Source of the DNA: DAOLCO01 sp964612555
GTDB lineage: Bacteria > Bdellovibrionota_C > UBA2361 > SZUA-149 > DAOLCO01
Direction of reading: 5' to 3'
Assembly: GCA_964612555.1 (NCBI GenBank)
Contig: CAZTBW010000004.1
Location: 124,001-188,000 of the forward strand
Length of the DNA stretch: 64,000 nucleotides
Below the pieces are notes generated by a model. That model saw nothing but the letters and a program-made list of their open reading frames with translations, searched no databases and was not told where the DNA came from. Of the stretch, positions 31,222 to 40,694 are shown one piece after another; position 1 is the first letter of the stretch; the number at the start of each line of letters is the position of its first letter. Both the position numbers and the translations under genes were made by a program.

Positions 31222-33177
31222 CTATCTCTTGAATAAACCACCAAGACCCGGTTTAATTTTATCAAGCGCCTTCTCGGCTTTTCTCTTGATCTCCTCTCCT
31301 GCCTGCTGCTTCAATATACGATTCACATCAGGAATCACCACGGGTTTAGAGTCTCCCTTCTTTCTAATAGTCGCAGGGAAAACCACAGTTCCATCCTGTT
31401 CCTTAAAACGCTCGATTTTCGGTTTCTTTTCCTGAATTGCACTCACCAGTTCCCTTTCCAGAATGGCATCCACGTCAAGCTCAATATCCTTCGGAGCAAG
31501 CACTCCCTCCCCTTTCACCTTAAATCCCTCTCCATCAGCCAGGAAAGATGCAAGTTTAATGGTTTCCCCATTAATGCTACCCTTTGCAGAAAGCTTTTCA
31601 AGCCTGGTCTCTTCACTCGTAATGAGCTTTCTGTATGCCCCCGGTATCGCTTCATCAATTTTCAGCCCAAGTGCGGGTACGGCATCAAGCGTGGAAAAAA
31701 GGTCTTTCATAAAGTTATAACCCCTGATCATAAAATTATTTATTTCCGCAGAAAAAGTTCCGGAAGTTGTCTCTTTTTTCCCGGCAATTCCTTCAACCGT
31801 GGCAGTAATACTGGAAAGAAGCCCACTTACTGGCACACCTCTATGCTCTTTAGGTGCAAGCTTGATCAAATCAGCAATCTGAATTTTTGAAATACCAAGC
31901 TTTGAGGAAAACCTGTTATCACCACCCGATGCAGCACTCTTACTGGAAGCCTGAACCGAGACCTCACCTTGACCAATGACAATCTTTCCCTCATTAAGAA
32001 CGAACTCCTGTGTATTTCCCTTAACAAGCCCACCCTGAAGAGCAGCAAACTGGAAAGGAACCGTTTCAATTTCTGAGGGTTCAGAACCACAGGAAAAGTC
32101 TATTTTCTTTTCCAGATCAGGAGAATCAATCTCACATTTCAGTTCTTTTAATCCTCCACTGTACTGAGGAGTGTCCTTGGGAACAAAAATATCAAGAAGA
32201 GGTTGAAGCACCAATGAAGGAAAACGTATTTCCGATTTCACAGAAGGCTTTTCAATGTTGGTAATAATTGATTTTGTTTTCAGCTCCTGACCTGCAAACG
32301 TAAGCCCAAAAACAATATCCATAACACTTGCTCCCTCACTCCCTTTTGAGTGTTTTAAGGAAACAGCACCAGGAATAGAGCCAGCTTCAGCCAAACCCTT
32401 TGAATCAACATCAGGTGCAAACGCAAGATAGGGCACAAGTGAATCTATCCCGAATGACAAATCCGCCTTGAACAACGGAATATTTTTCTGCCCCATCTCA
32501 TCAGAAAAACTTCCGGAACCCGAAATAAAATCCTTACCCGCGGTAATCTTTGCAGTAAAATTCGTATCGTTTCCACTTCTGTTTAAAGTAACTACCACAT
32601 CGTCAACTTCATACGATGCACCTGTTGCAACATCTTTATATGACAAGGAAACATCGGAAATATTTGCACGAGCAATTTTGATCTCTAAAGGAGGGGCTTC
32701 TTCAGAATCTCCGGCAGGTGTTTCTGTCGGTATTTCTGCCGGAGACGCTTTCCCCTCTTTCGATTTCTTCTCTTCGGCTTCTTTAGCCTTTTTTGCAAAA
32801 TTTATTCCTGCCACTTCAATCTCGCCATTTCCAAGGCGCACTACGGGAACCTTTACTCCCTTAACAGTAACAGAAGTTATTTCAACTTTTTTTGAAAACA
32901 AGGGGGAAAGCGCAATCTCAAGCGAAAGTTCCTGAAGTTCAAGATTCTCACCGTCTTTATTATCCACTACAAGCCCAAGTAAAGAAAAGCCGGGGAAAGG
33001 AAATACCTTCGCACGAATCTCCTTTGCTTCAACCTGAGCATCAATCGCAGAAGAAACCTGGGCAAGAATCTGGGGTTTTACCCGCTCAAGAATCGGATTT
33101 GCAAATACCAGCAGGATACCAAAGAAAAGAAGCAGTATTACCAGAAGAGAAATAAGAATTTTAAACAAGATTTTCAT
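31222..33177 (-). CDS. AsmA family inner-membrane-anchored protein
   Basis: A 651-residue protein with an N-terminal membrane anchor (residues 4-26, FKILISLLVILLLFFGILLV) and a long periplasmic beta-rich region. It has the AsmA pattern: a first block LLGLVVDNKDGENLELQELS and VTVKGVKVPVVRLGNGE, a charged Lys/Glu-rich linker (about residues 130-160), and a C-terminal block similar to AsmA_2 (RLEKLSAKGSINGETIKLAS). AsmA-like proteins are bridge-like lipid-transport proteins of the envelope. The gene is alone on its strand between a shared hairpin and tesA. Confidence 0.85.
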   Translation of the reverse strand: MKILFKILISLLVILLLFFGILLVFANPILERVKPQILAQVSSAIDAQVEAKEIRAKVFPFPGFSLLGLVVDNKDGENLELQELSLEIALSPLFSKKVEITSVTVKGVKVPVVRLGNGEIEVAGINFAKKAKEAEEKKSKEGKASPAEIPTETPAGDSEEAPPLEIKIARANISDVSLSYKDVATGASYEVDDVVVTLNRSGNDTNFTAKITAGKDFISGSGSFSDEMGQKNIPLFKADLSFGIDSLVPYLAFAPDVDSKGLAEAGSIPGAVSLKHSKGSEGASVMDIVFGLTFAGQELKTKSIITNIEKPSVKSEIRFPSLVLQPLLDIFVPKDTPQYSGGLKELKCEIDSPDLEKKIDFSCGSEPSEIETVPFQFAALQGGLVKGNTQEFVLNEGKIVIGQGEVSVQASSKSAASGGDNRFSSKLGISKIQIADLIKLAPKEHRGVPVSGLLSSITATVEGIAGKKETTSGTFSAEINNFMIRGYNFMKDLFSTLDAVPALGLKIDEAIPGAYRKLITSEETRLEKLSAKGSINGETIKLASFLADGEGFKVKGEGVLAPKDIELDVDAILERELVSAIQEKKPKIERFKEQDGTVVFPATIRKKGDSKPVVIPDVNRILKQQAGEEIKRKAEKALDKIKPGLGGLFKR

Positions 33178-33283
33178 AAGAACCCATTAAGTATATTTCT
33201 AAGCGCCATGTGGTGCTTGAAGTCTATACTACAAAGAGACGCTTGATGGGAAATCGTCATCCTTACTAAAGATGTCGTAAATT

Positions 33284-33973
33284 TCAGATATTTTTCTGAT
33301 TTTTCTCCCGTTCAACAAGAAGTGTTTTGAGATGATCCCATACCGTGCGGGCAACTTTCTTATACCCTTCTTCATTCGGATGTATCCCGTCAGAAAGATT
33401 ATATGACGCCTCTCCTGCAACTCCTTCAAGCAGAAATGGCAGGAAAAATACGTTCTTGCTATGAGCTACTTCTTTAAATATACCATCGTAACTCTTACCA
33501 TACTCCTCTCCCATGTTTGGAGGCGCATACATCCCTGCAAGTAAAATCACCATATCTTCATTGTGTGACCTTGCTTTATCTATGATTTTTTCAAGATTGG
33601 ACTTTGTAACAGTGGTATCAAAACCTCTTAAACCATCATTCGCACCAAGCGCAACAACAAGAACTGAAACTTCCTGGCGTAAGAGCCACTCAAGTCTCCG
33701 TAAACCTCCTGCCGTGGTATCACCACTGACTCCTGCATTAATAACTTCATAAGATAAATCCATCTCATTAATGTAGTTTTGAATAACAGAAGGATACGAC
33801 TGGGAAACATCAAGCCCATAGCCTGCGGTAAGGCTGTCACCAAGAAAAAGAATTTTTTTCCGCAGAGACCCTCCACTCCCGTGTTCATTCCTGCTATCAT
33901 CAGCAGATATACCAGCGGAACTCAACAGTAAAAAAATAAAAAATAAATATTTTGCCATTATACGGAAAATCAT
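33284..33973 (-). CDS. tesA: TesA-type SGNH/GDSL arylesterase
   Basis: A 229-residue exported SGNH hydrolase with a signal peptide (core YLFFIFLLLSSAGISA); an alternative start is the Met at 33955. All four blocks are visible: block I FLGDSLTAGYG with the nucleophile Ser, block II NAGVSGDTTAGG, block III ALGANDGLRG and block V DGIHPNEEGY with the Asp-His pair. It cleaves short-chain thioesters or esters in the periplasm. It is divergent from the ABC pair ybbA-ybbP, the same arrangement as tesA-ybbA-ybbP of E. coli. Confidence 0.93.
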   Translation of the reverse strand: MIFRIMAKYLFFIFLLLSSAGISADDSRNEHGSGGSLRKKILFLGDSLTAGYGLDVSQSYPSVIQNYINEMDLSYEVINAGVSGDTTAGGLRRLEWLLRQEVSVLVVALGANDGLRGFDTTVTKSNLEKIIDKARSHNEDMVILLAGMYAPPNMGEEYGKSYDGIFKEVAHSKNVFFLPFLLEGVAGEASYNLSDGIHPNEEGYKKVARTVWDHLKTLLVEREKNQKNI

Positions 33974-34021
33974 CCTACTATCTGAAAAGTTAACTACATT
34001 ATTTTATTATCTAAAACTTAC

Positions 34022-34705
34022 ATGAATTATTCTAGCGACAGCATACTGGTATTTAAAGATGTATCAAAATCGTTTGTTACAAGCGAGGGCGAAGTGCATG
34101 CACTTAAAAACATCTCCTTCCAGCTTGAAAGGGGTAAAAGCCTTGCACTGACCGGTCCTTCGGGGAGCGGGAAGTCAACCCTGCTCAATCTTGCAGCCGG
34201 TATCGACAAACCCTCATCAGGACTGATATCCCTTGAGGGCACCCCCCTGAATGAACAAACCGAGGAAGAGCTGGCTCGTCTCAGAAGTACAAAGATCGGT
34301 TTTATCTTTCAATCCTTTCGTTTACTTGGAAGCCTTACTGCGATTGAAAATGTTGAAGTACCTGCTCAATTGCAGGGAATGAAAAACAGCAGGGCACAGG
34401 CGTATGAGCTTTTATCTCAAGTTGGGCTCTCACATCGCCTTTCCCACTATCCAAACGAGCTCTCCGGAGGAGAGCAGCAAAGAGTTGCGATTGCACGTGC
34501 TTTTATAAGTAAACCAACTCTGCTCCTTGCTGATGAACCAACGGGGAACCTTGACTATGAAACTTCAGAAGCTGTTAAAAGTTTAATCTTTGAGCTTCAA
34601 AAAGAATACTCCTCATCAATACTTCTTGTAACCCATGATCTTGAATTTGCCGCCCGGACAGATACTTCCATAAGAATCAGAGCCGGAATGCTTCATAAAG
34701 AGTAA
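34022..34705 (+). CDS. ybbA: ABC transporter ATP-binding protein (LolD/YbbA/MacB type)
   Basis: A 227-residue ABC ATPase with Walker A GPSGSGKS, the LSGGEQQRVAIARAF signature, Walker B LLLADEPTGNLD and H-loop LVTHDLEFA. LolD-group features are EELARLRSTKIGFIFQSFRL and the TGNLD ending. It belongs to the MacB/LolD subclass, which drives mechanotransmission rather than classical transport. Eight bases separate it from the FtsX-type permease gene, so the two form one complex. Its divergence from tesA supports the ybbA identity. Confidence 0.92.
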   Translation: MNYSSDSILVFKDVSKSFVTSEGEVHALKNISFQLERGKSLALTGPSGSGKSTLLNLAAGIDKPSSGLISLEGTPLNEQTEEELARLRSTKIGFIFQSFRLLGSLTAIENVEVPAQLQGMKNSRAQAYELLSQVGLSHRLSHYPNELSGGEQQRVAIARAFISKPTLLLADEPTGNLDYETSEAVKSLIFELQKEYSSSILLVTHDLEFAARTDTSIRIRAGMLHKE

Positions 34706-34713
34706 AACACACG

Positions 34714-37227
34714 ATGAAATCCTTTATCCTGAAACTATCCCTAAAGGATGGAATTAGACAGAAAGTCTCACTCTCAATTCTTTCTTCCTGCTGCATCCTC
34801 GCCACCGCCGCTCTGCTTGCGATCCTTTCTCTGAAGGCAAACATCAGCAGTGCCATTGAAGAAAACTCCAAATCTCTTCTGGGGGCAGACTTTGTTATAT
34901 CCAGCAGACATGCACCTCTGCCTGAAACCGAAGTGTTCTTATCGGAGATTGAAAAACATACAAACTCAAAACCGCTTCTATCAAAAGAAATAGCCTTTGC
35001 TTCAATGGCACTATTCAAGGAAAGCATGCGCAGTCGTCTGGTTCAGATCAGCGCTATCTCAGCTCCCTTTCCCTTGTATGGCACTCTTAAGATTGAACCG
35101 CCGGAGAGTACCTTCCTTGAAAGCGAAAACCGACATGCCCTTGTTGATCTTTCACTAAAAAGTCAGTTCAACCTGAGCACCGGACAGACTATTCAACTTG
35201 GAAACACAGAATTTATCATCAGCGGTTTTATCGCTCAACTCCCGGGAGGCACCGAAGCAGGGGCGACACTGGCACCACGAATATTGATTCCATTATCACA
35301 GCTGGAATCAACAAATTTGATACAAAAAGGGAGTATCGTACGTTATAAATATTTATATAAACTTCCCGTACACACCCCAATCAGCCGGGTCAAGAATCAA
35401 CTACAGGAAAAAATCACAGCACTAAATCTTTCTCTTGAAACGTACGAAGATCGGGCTGAAAGCCTGGAACGAAATATATCAATAGTGTACCGTTTTTTTG
35501 ATAGCAGCACCATTCTCAGCTTTCTCCTTGGTGGGATTGGAATATGGAGCGGAGCCCTTGTATATTTAAGGAAAAAAAGAAATTTTCTTGAGACACTATA
35601 TCTCCTTGGTCTTAACAGAAAACAAATTCTGACAATACTCGGTTTTCAAATTTTCACCTTTGGCGCAGTAAGTACCATTATCGGGTGCGGGCTCGGCATA
35701 CTTGTTCAGTATATTCTCCCAAAAATTATCTCAAACTTCACCCCGGTAGAGATTCCTTTCTTTATTTCCTGGAGTTCTCTCTTGTTGACCGTAACAAGCA
35801 GTATCTGGATTCTATTGATCTCCTCCTACCTTGCATTCTATACTCTTCAGCAGAGATCACATACTAATAGACATAAATTCCTCATTCCTGTACTGCTGCT
35901 TGCAGGCACTACCTTACTCTGGCTTTTACTTATAACCGGGAGTGTTCTTACTTCGATCATATATACCGGATTTAGTATCATATTTTTTGGAATTCTATTC
36001 GGGATTTCATATGTACTCAGAAAACTTGCCCGAAAAGTATCTTCTCACTTGCTTCACTTCCCCCTTTCACAGGGCATTAAAAATCTCTATCGTCCTTATA
36101 ACCAGACCCTAACATTACTGATTTCGATAGGCATAGTCTCTTTTTCTGCACTATTTATACTTATCACTCAAAGTAGTGCCATAAAAAAACTTGAATTACT
36201 CGAGACAGAAGGTATTTCTAACCTTCTGCTGTTCGATATTCAGGATGATCAGGTTGAGGAGCTATTTTCATTCCTGAAAGAGCACAAGCTCCCGGCAGTT
36301 TCACACGTACCCGTCATTACCATGCGAATGACAGAGGTAAAAGGAAATCGCATAGAAGAAATCAGAAAGAAAAATGAAATAGAAAAGAAAATCCCCACCT
36401 GGGTTCTCACAAGAGAATATCGCTCCAGTTACAAACCCCAACTTGATGAAAGCGAAATAGTCACAGAAGGAAATTATATTGGACGCTGGGATACTTCAGA
36501 AACAAACCCCATACCAATTTCCGTTGAAAAAGGGATTGTTGACAAACTCGAACTATCTTTAGGTGATAAAATACGTTTCTCCGTCCAGGGAGTTGAAATA
36601 GAAACTTTTGTTTCCAGCATACGAAAAGTAAACTGGCAACAGTTTAAACCAAACTTTTTCATACTGTTTCCCGAAGGAGCTCTCGAAGGAGCGCCTCAGA
36701 CAAGCATCATATCCACAAGATATGATTCCCAGGAACAGAATGCGATTTTTCAAAATGAACTCGTACAAAAATTTGGTAACATCTCGGCAATAGATCTTGA
36801 ACTTGTAATAGCCACTGCCCGATCTATTTCATCCCAGTTGAAAAACACCGTTTTATTTCTGAGCCTGATCATTATCTCAAGTGCCCTGGTAATTCTTTCC
36901 GGTATTATCTGGGCAAGCAGAGCAAGCAGAACTGAAGAGAGCGTACTCCTGAGAACCCTTGGTGCTCAAAGAAACACTCTCATCTCAATGCTCTTTTACG
37001 AATATTTCGCACTGGGAGTACTTGGCAGCTTTGCCGGTGCCATAATAGCTTTTGGTGCGGGAGCTGTTTTTTCCACGTATTTTCTTGAAACGCCTTTATT
37101 TATTCCCTTTATACCCAGTTTTCTAACTTTTTTAACGATAATTCTGGTGGTTATCATCCTTGGCTCACTTGGTGCGATTGGTACCCTGAGAAAAGGTACA
37201 ATAGAGTCATACAGAGCCCTTGAATAA
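34714..37227 (+). CDS. ybbP: FtsX-like (YbbP) ABC transporter permease
   Basis: An 837-residue permease with one N-terminal membrane helix, a periplasmic domain (about residues 45-255), a first FtsX block of three helices (about 260-390), two extra helices (about 395-440), a second periplasmic domain (about 490-700), and a final three-helix FtsX block with the conserved SRTEESVLLRTLGAQRNTL loop. This ten-helix plan is that of YbbP. With YbbA it forms a type VII ABC system proposed to extract or relocate lipids or hydrophobic compounds in the envelope. The substrate is unknown. Confidence 0.9.
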   Translation: MKSFILKLSLKDGIRQKVSLSILSSCCILATAALLAILSLKANISSAIEENSKSLLGADFVISSRHAPLPETEVFLSEIEKHTNSKPLLSKEIAFASMALFKESMRSRLVQISAISAPFPLYGTLKIEPPESTFLESENRHALVDLSLKSQFNLSTGQTIQLGNTEFIISGFIAQLPGGTEAGATLAPRILIPLSQLESTNLIQKGSIVRYKYLYKLPVHTPISRVKNQLQEKITALNLSLETYEDRAESLERNISIVYRFFDSSTILSFLLGGIGIWSGALVYLRKKRNFLETLYLLGLNRKQILTILGFQIFTFGAVSTIIGCGLGILVQYILPKIISNFTPVEIPFFISWSSLLLTVTSSIWILLISSYLAFYTLQQRSHTNRHKFLIPVLLLAGTTLLWLLLITGSVLTSIIYTGFSIIFFGILFGISYVLRKLARKVSSHLLHFPLSQGIKNLYRPYNQTLTLLISIGIVSFSALFILITQSSAIKKLELLETEGISNLLLFDIQDDQVEELFSFLKEHKLPAVSHVPVITMRMTEVKGNRIEEIRKKNEIEKKIPTWVLTREYRSSYKPQLDESEIVTEGNYIGRWDTSETNPIPISVEKGIVDKLELSLGDKIRFSVQGVEIETFVSSIRKVNWQQFKPNFFILFPEGALEGAPQTSIISTRYDSQEQNAIFQNELVQKFGNISAIDLELVIATARSISSQLKNTVLFLSLIIISSALVILSGIIWASRASRTEESVLLRTLGAQRNTLISMLFYEYFALGVLGSFAGAIIAFGAGAVFSTYFLETPLFIPFIPSFLTFLTIILVVIILGSLGAIGTLRKGTIESYRALE

Positions 37228-37290
37228 CTAAATTACCTCTTTTTCCTCTTTGTTCTTAACACCGGGGAACAAACGTGGCATAATAATGGT

Positions 37291-37719
37291 ATGAGAGAAT
37301 TGACGAACAAAGTTTTCACCTCGCTTCTTAGCTTTATGCTTGTTCCTGCAATAAGCTGTGTTTGTTGTGAGGTCTCTCATGCTGAAAGCAGTAAAGATCA
37401 CTGCTGCCATGATGAAGTAGAAACTCACGGCGCTTCATCTGATTCCGGATCTTCCTGTTACGGAGACTGCCTGCTTCAAGGTATCTCAAGAGAGACAAAT
37501 GCCCTCCTTACCTCGTCCAAAACAAAAAATGAGTCTCTTCTCCTCCAGTCAGGAGATTCAAGTGATGGAAACAAGTTTTTAGCTCTTTCGGTTACTATAC
37601 CTACCGAACTTGAAATACTTGCCGGGTATTTCCACTTCAGTGATTTTAAAATCAGCTCTGGAAACCCTGTTAAATCATCGCCTCAGCAGGGAAGATCTCC
37701 TCCACTGACTGTTCTCTAA
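37291..37719 (+). CDS. Exported Cys/His-containing small protein
   Basis: A 142-residue protein with an N-terminal hydrophobic signal (VFTSLLSFMLVPAIS). The mature start is Cys- and His-rich: CVCCEVSHAESSKDHCCHDE, then SCYGDC. The rest is polar and ends in a Pro-rich tail (NPVKSSPQQGRSPPLTVL). The Cys/His density suggests metal binding or disulfides in the periplasm. It is followed by a second, even more Cys-rich exported gene. I recognise no named family. Confidence 0.6.
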   Translation: MRELTNKVFTSLLSFMLVPAISCVCCEVSHAESSKDHCCHDEVETHGASSDSGSSCYGDCLLQGISRETNALLTSSKTKNESLLLQSGDSSDGNKFLALSVTIPTELEILAGYFHFSDFKISSGNPVKSSPQQGRSPPLTVL

Positions 37720-37779
37720 AGATTTCTTGAGAATAGTTATGGTTATAATTAAATTAATAGTTAGTTAGGAGATATATTT

Positions 37780-37989
37780 ATGAAACGTGCAATATTACTA
37801 TCACTTGCTTTCCTTTTTGGAGCACCTTCGGCATTTGCGGGCTCTCATTGTGAAAAAAGCTGTCACAATGAGAAATGTACCTGCGAAAGCAGTTGCGAGA
37901 AGAAGGAAGAAGGTGGTGAATGTACTTGTGAAAATTGTCAGTGTGAGTGCTGTAACCATGAAAAAAAGGATAACGATTCTGCTGAATAA
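37780..37989 (+). CDS. Exported metallothionein-like Cys-rich protein (69 aa)
   Basis: A 69-residue protein with AGGAG before the ATG and a clear signal peptide (LLSLAFLFGAPSAFA). The mature ~48 residues contain eleven Cys, with CxC, CxxC and CC spacings (EKCTCESSCEKK, ECTCENCQCECC) interleaved with Glu, Lys and His. Metallothioneins are normally cytoplasmic, so an exported one is unusual. Binding of copper, zinc or another soft metal in the periplasm is the natural inference. A strong terminator follows at 38030-38059. Confidence 0.7.
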   Translation: MKRAILLSLAFLFGAPSAFAGSHCEKSCHNEKCTCESSCEKKEEGGECTCENCQCECCNHEKKDNDSAE

Positions 37990-38029
37990 TTTTTACACTG
38001 AATATTTTTTCTCTGTGTGAAAATTTAAG

Positions 38030-38059
38030 GGTGACACCCTCCGGTGTCACCTTTTTTTT
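38030..38059 (+). terminator. Strong intrinsic terminator after the metallothionein-like gene
   Basis: GGTGACACC at 38030-38038 pairs exactly with GGTGTCACC at 38043-38051 across a CTCC loop, followed by eight T bases (38052-38059). A textbook Rho-independent terminator, 40 bases after the stop. Confidence 0.88.
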
Positions 38060-38095
38060 ATTGCCTAATTTTTTACGGCGTTCTAGTTTGGGGAC

Positions 38096-38692
38096 ATGAA
38101 TTCCTTTAATACAAAAAAAATAACATCACTGCTCGCTCTTCTTGTCTTGTTTATTTTCGCTTACAATTCCGAGTCTCATGCCGAGGAATCTCATGCTGGA
38201 GAAAAGGGAGTAGAACTGGGTCATCATTATGAAGACCACAGCAAAACCAAAGCCCCTGAAGAAAAAAAGAAAAAGAAATCCTCATCAATCCTCTCAAAAG
38301 TAGTATTATATGTACCAAATCGAATTTTCGATTTTCTGGACATTTTCAGGTTACGGGTTCGGGTGGGTCCAGGGATTGGTCTTGGAGTTCGGGCGACTGA
38401 GCCCCTGAGCTTCTATGCCGGGTCTCATGCCACGATCTATGCAGGGCTTCCCGGTCCAAGACAGAGTCCGAGTATTCCTCTTCCAATAGGCGCAGAAACG
38501 GTTGCGGGGGGTCGGCTTAGTCTCATTGATGGAGTTATTGCTGCGGACACTTCAGCCAGACATTCTTTTAGTGAAATAGGGGTGGAAACCCAATTATTGT
38601 TAGTAGGGGTAGATGTTGGTGTTGACCCTGTGGAGATTCTTGACTTCTTCACGGGCTTCTTTTTCATACAAATCCGGGATGATGATTTATAG
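38096..38692 (+). CDS. Exported conserved protein with His-rich N-terminus, uncharacterised
   Basis: A 198-residue protein with a signal peptide, then a His/Glu-rich segment (HAEESHAGEK, ELGHHYEDHSK), a poly-Lys spacer and a compact domain. That domain has the memorable stretches NRIFDFLDIFRLRVRVGPGI, SHATIYAGLPGPRQSP, VGVDVGVDPVEILDF and the end RDDDL. I have a sense that this domain recurs as an unnamed family in other environmental bacteria, perhaps lipid- or membrane-associated, but cannot name it. The C-terminal acidic triplet is notable. It stands after a strong terminator and so has its own promoter. Confidence 0.6.
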   Translation: MNSFNTKKITSLLALLVLFIFAYNSESHAEESHAGEKGVELGHHYEDHSKTKAPEEKKKKKSSSILSKVVLYVPNRIFDFLDIFRLRVRVGPGIGLGVRATEPLSFYAGSHATIYAGLPGPRQSPSIPLPIGAETVAGGRLSLIDGVIAADTSARHSFSEIGVETQLLLVGVDVGVDPVEILDFFTGFFFIQIRDDDL

Positions 38693-38806
38693 GAAAGCCG
38701 CCCCTTCCTGTTGCAGTTGCTATTGCAGTTGAAAGAACTACGCTGTAAAAGAGTATCATCAAAAACCCTGTTATAATCTAAAACAATTTAAATAATAATT
38801 TCAACA

Positions 38807-40093
38807 ATGAACGAAGTGCAGCTCCCTCAGGAAACTCTAAAAAACCTGGAGAAAAAATATTCTCTTCAATTTGAAGAATTAAAAAAAAGAAACCTCTCTC
38901 TTGACATGACAAGGGGTAAACCCGGCACCGAACAACTTAATCTTACGAATGAACTTGATGGAATTCTCCGAGGTGAGTACTTCAGTTCTTCAAACATGGA
39001 CACGAGAAATTATGGGGGACTGGACGGGCTTCCTGAAGCAAAGGAACTTTTTGCTCCTGTTCTTGGGGTTGATAAGGAAGAAATGATAGTAGCCGGTAAC
39101 AGCAGTCTTACCTTGATGTACCAATATATCGACTGTGTTTTTAATCATGGGGCTTTTAATCATGGGACATCAGGAAAGGAATCTGCCTGGAAAAATATTC
39201 CTGAAGCAAGCTTCCTCTGTCCTGTTCCCGGTTATGATCGTCACTTTTCCATTTGCGAATTTCTTGGAATAAAAATGATTCCCGTTCCTTTGCTTGAGGA
39301 TGGTGTAGATCTTGGCGTTATTCAGTCACTTTTGAAGTCTGATAAATCAATTTGCGGTATGTGGTCGGTACCAAAATATTCCAATCCCGGTGGAGTAGTG
39401 TACAGCCATGAAAACATTGAAGGACTTTGTGAAATCCTGAAACTTGCCCGTCCCGAGTTCAGACTGATGTGGGACAACGCCTATGCGGTTCACGATCTCC
39501 CGGAACATCCAAAGGAGCTTTCCCCGGTCTTAGCACTCGCAAAGAAATATGGTGTTGAAGACAAAGTAGTTCTCTTTGGGTCAACTTCTAAAATTACCTT
39601 TGCAGGTGCGGGAGTGGCTTTCTGTGCCATGAGCATGAAAAATCGCTCTACCTTTACCAACTACATCTCCTACCAAACCATTGGACCTGACAAAATAAAT
39701 CAGCTTCGGCACGTCGCTTTTTTCAAAAATTTTGAGAATCTGAAGCAGCATATGAAAAAGCATTCAGAAATTCTTAAACCAAAATTTGAAGCGGTACTGT
39801 CCGCACTGGAATCTGAGTTTTCTGAATACCCCTTCCTGAAATGGACTACTCCTGAGGGGGGATATTTTATTTCTGTAGACACCCTCCCCGGACTTGCAAG
39901 TGAAGTGGTGTCTCTTTGTGATGAGATGGGGGTCAAAATTACTCCGGCGGGAGCAACGTATCCTTACAGAAAAGACCCGCACAATACGAATATCCGTCTT
40001 GCTCCCAGTTTTCCGGAAATTAAGCAAATCAGGATGGCTATGGAAGCTTTTACAACCGCAGTAGGGCTTGCAAGCACAAGAAAGCTTCTTTAA
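38807..40093 (+). CDS. MocR-domain-type (class Ic) aspartate-like aminotransferase
   Basis: A 428-residue fold-type I PLP aminotransferase of the Aminotran_MocR family (class Ic aspartate aminotransferase as in Corynebacterium). It begins with LDMTRGKPGTEQLNL, a family mark, followed by NYGGLDGLPEAKELF. The PLP lysine is in FGSTSKITFAGAGVAF, and the substrate Arg region is NIRLAPSFP near the end. A 13-bp direct repeat (39139-39151 and 39154-39166) adds a duplicated FNHG near residue 115. It transfers amino groups between Asp/Glu and 2-oxo acids. It stands alone. Confidence 0.88.
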   Translation: MNEVQLPQETLKNLEKKYSLQFEELKKRNLSLDMTRGKPGTEQLNLTNELDGILRGEYFSSSNMDTRNYGGLDGLPEAKELFAPVLGVDKEEMIVAGNSSLTLMYQYIDCVFNHGAFNHGTSGKESAWKNIPEASFLCPVPGYDRHFSICEFLGIKMIPVPLLEDGVDLGVIQSLLKSDKSICGMWSVPKYSNPGGVVYSHENIEGLCEILKLARPEFRLMWDNAYAVHDLPEHPKELSPVLALAKKYGVEDKVVLFGSTSKITFAGAGVAFCAMSMKNRSTFTNYISYQTIGPDKINQLRHVAFFKNFENLKQHMKKHSEILKPKFEAVLSALESEFSEYPFLKWTTPEGGYFISVDTLPGLASEVVSLCDEMGVKITPAGATYPYRKDPHNTNIRLAPSFPEIKQIRMAMEAFTTAVGLASTRKLL

Positions 40094-40157
40094 CTTGCCT
40101 CCATGTACGTGTAAGGATTATAATAACCGTGGGTAAAAACAAAGGGAGAGAGGATTT

Positions 40158-40562
40158 ATGAGCATAATTAAGCATTTATTTTTAGTGCTGTTATTGGCTT
40201 CGGCAGTTGCTTGTGGTGGTGGGGGCGGTGGTAGTTCTTTTTCCGGGGATTATATTTTCAAAACAAATCTTGAGTGGGATGGTTGCCGACTCAATGTTGG
40301 AATATACAGAGAAGTGCTGATCAGGGTAGATCAGGACGGAGACCGAATAGTGGTTACTAATCTTGTATCCGGAGCTGTTCTTGAAGGAACAACCGTGGGA
40401 AATGGCTGGATTGCTTCATCCAATGAATCAGAAGAAGGCTGCATATCCTCAGTCCAGATGGCGTACAATGGCGATGACAAAGGTTCACTGACTGCTTCCG
40501 TAAACTGCTCAGGAGGCGGCTCTTGCGTTACAGAATATTCTGCAATTGTAGACAGGCTTTAA
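40158..40562 (+). CDS. Small Gly-rich-anchored lipoprotein, uncharacterised
   Basis: A 134-residue lipoprotein: GGAGAGAGG precedes the ATG, and the signal ends with AVAC followed by a poly-Gly linker (CGGGGGGSS). The mature domain is a small beta-rich unit (YIFKTNLEWDGCRLNVGIYR, VLIRVDQDGDRIVVTNL) with Cys residues that could form disulfides. No family is recognised. It is followed by a strong hairpin, so it is probably transcribed singly. Confidence 0.65.
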   Translation: MSIIKHLFLVLLLASAVACGGGGGGSSFSGDYIFKTNLEWDGCRLNVGIYREVLIRVDQDGDRIVVTNLVSGAVLEGTTVGNGWIASSNESEEGCISSVQMAYNGDDKGSLTASVNCSGGGSCVTEYSAIVDRL

Positions 40563-40594
40563 TTACTGCACACGCCTTTTAGTTAACAAAAGAA

Positions 40595-40631
40595 TTGCGG
40601 ACGCATCTTCACAGATGCATCCGCAAAAAAC
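40595..40631 (+). terminator. Intrinsic terminator after the Gly-rich lipoprotein gene
   Basis: TTGCGGACGCATCT at 40595-40608 pairs with AGATGCATCCGCAA at 40613-40626 with one G/T mismatch around a TCAC loop. An A-run follows on the plus strand, and the minus strand has a T-run before it, so it may serve the convergent DUF3108 gene better. Confidence 0.6.
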
Positions 40632-40694
40632 CCCGGAATGGAAAAACAGAAGGGGAAGACTCTCAGCAAGAGCAATTCTTGATTTGCATATTGT

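Noticed and set aside
31866..32090. Frame internal to the AsmA gene on the same strand
   Set aside because: It is a different reading frame within a gene with clear family pattern.
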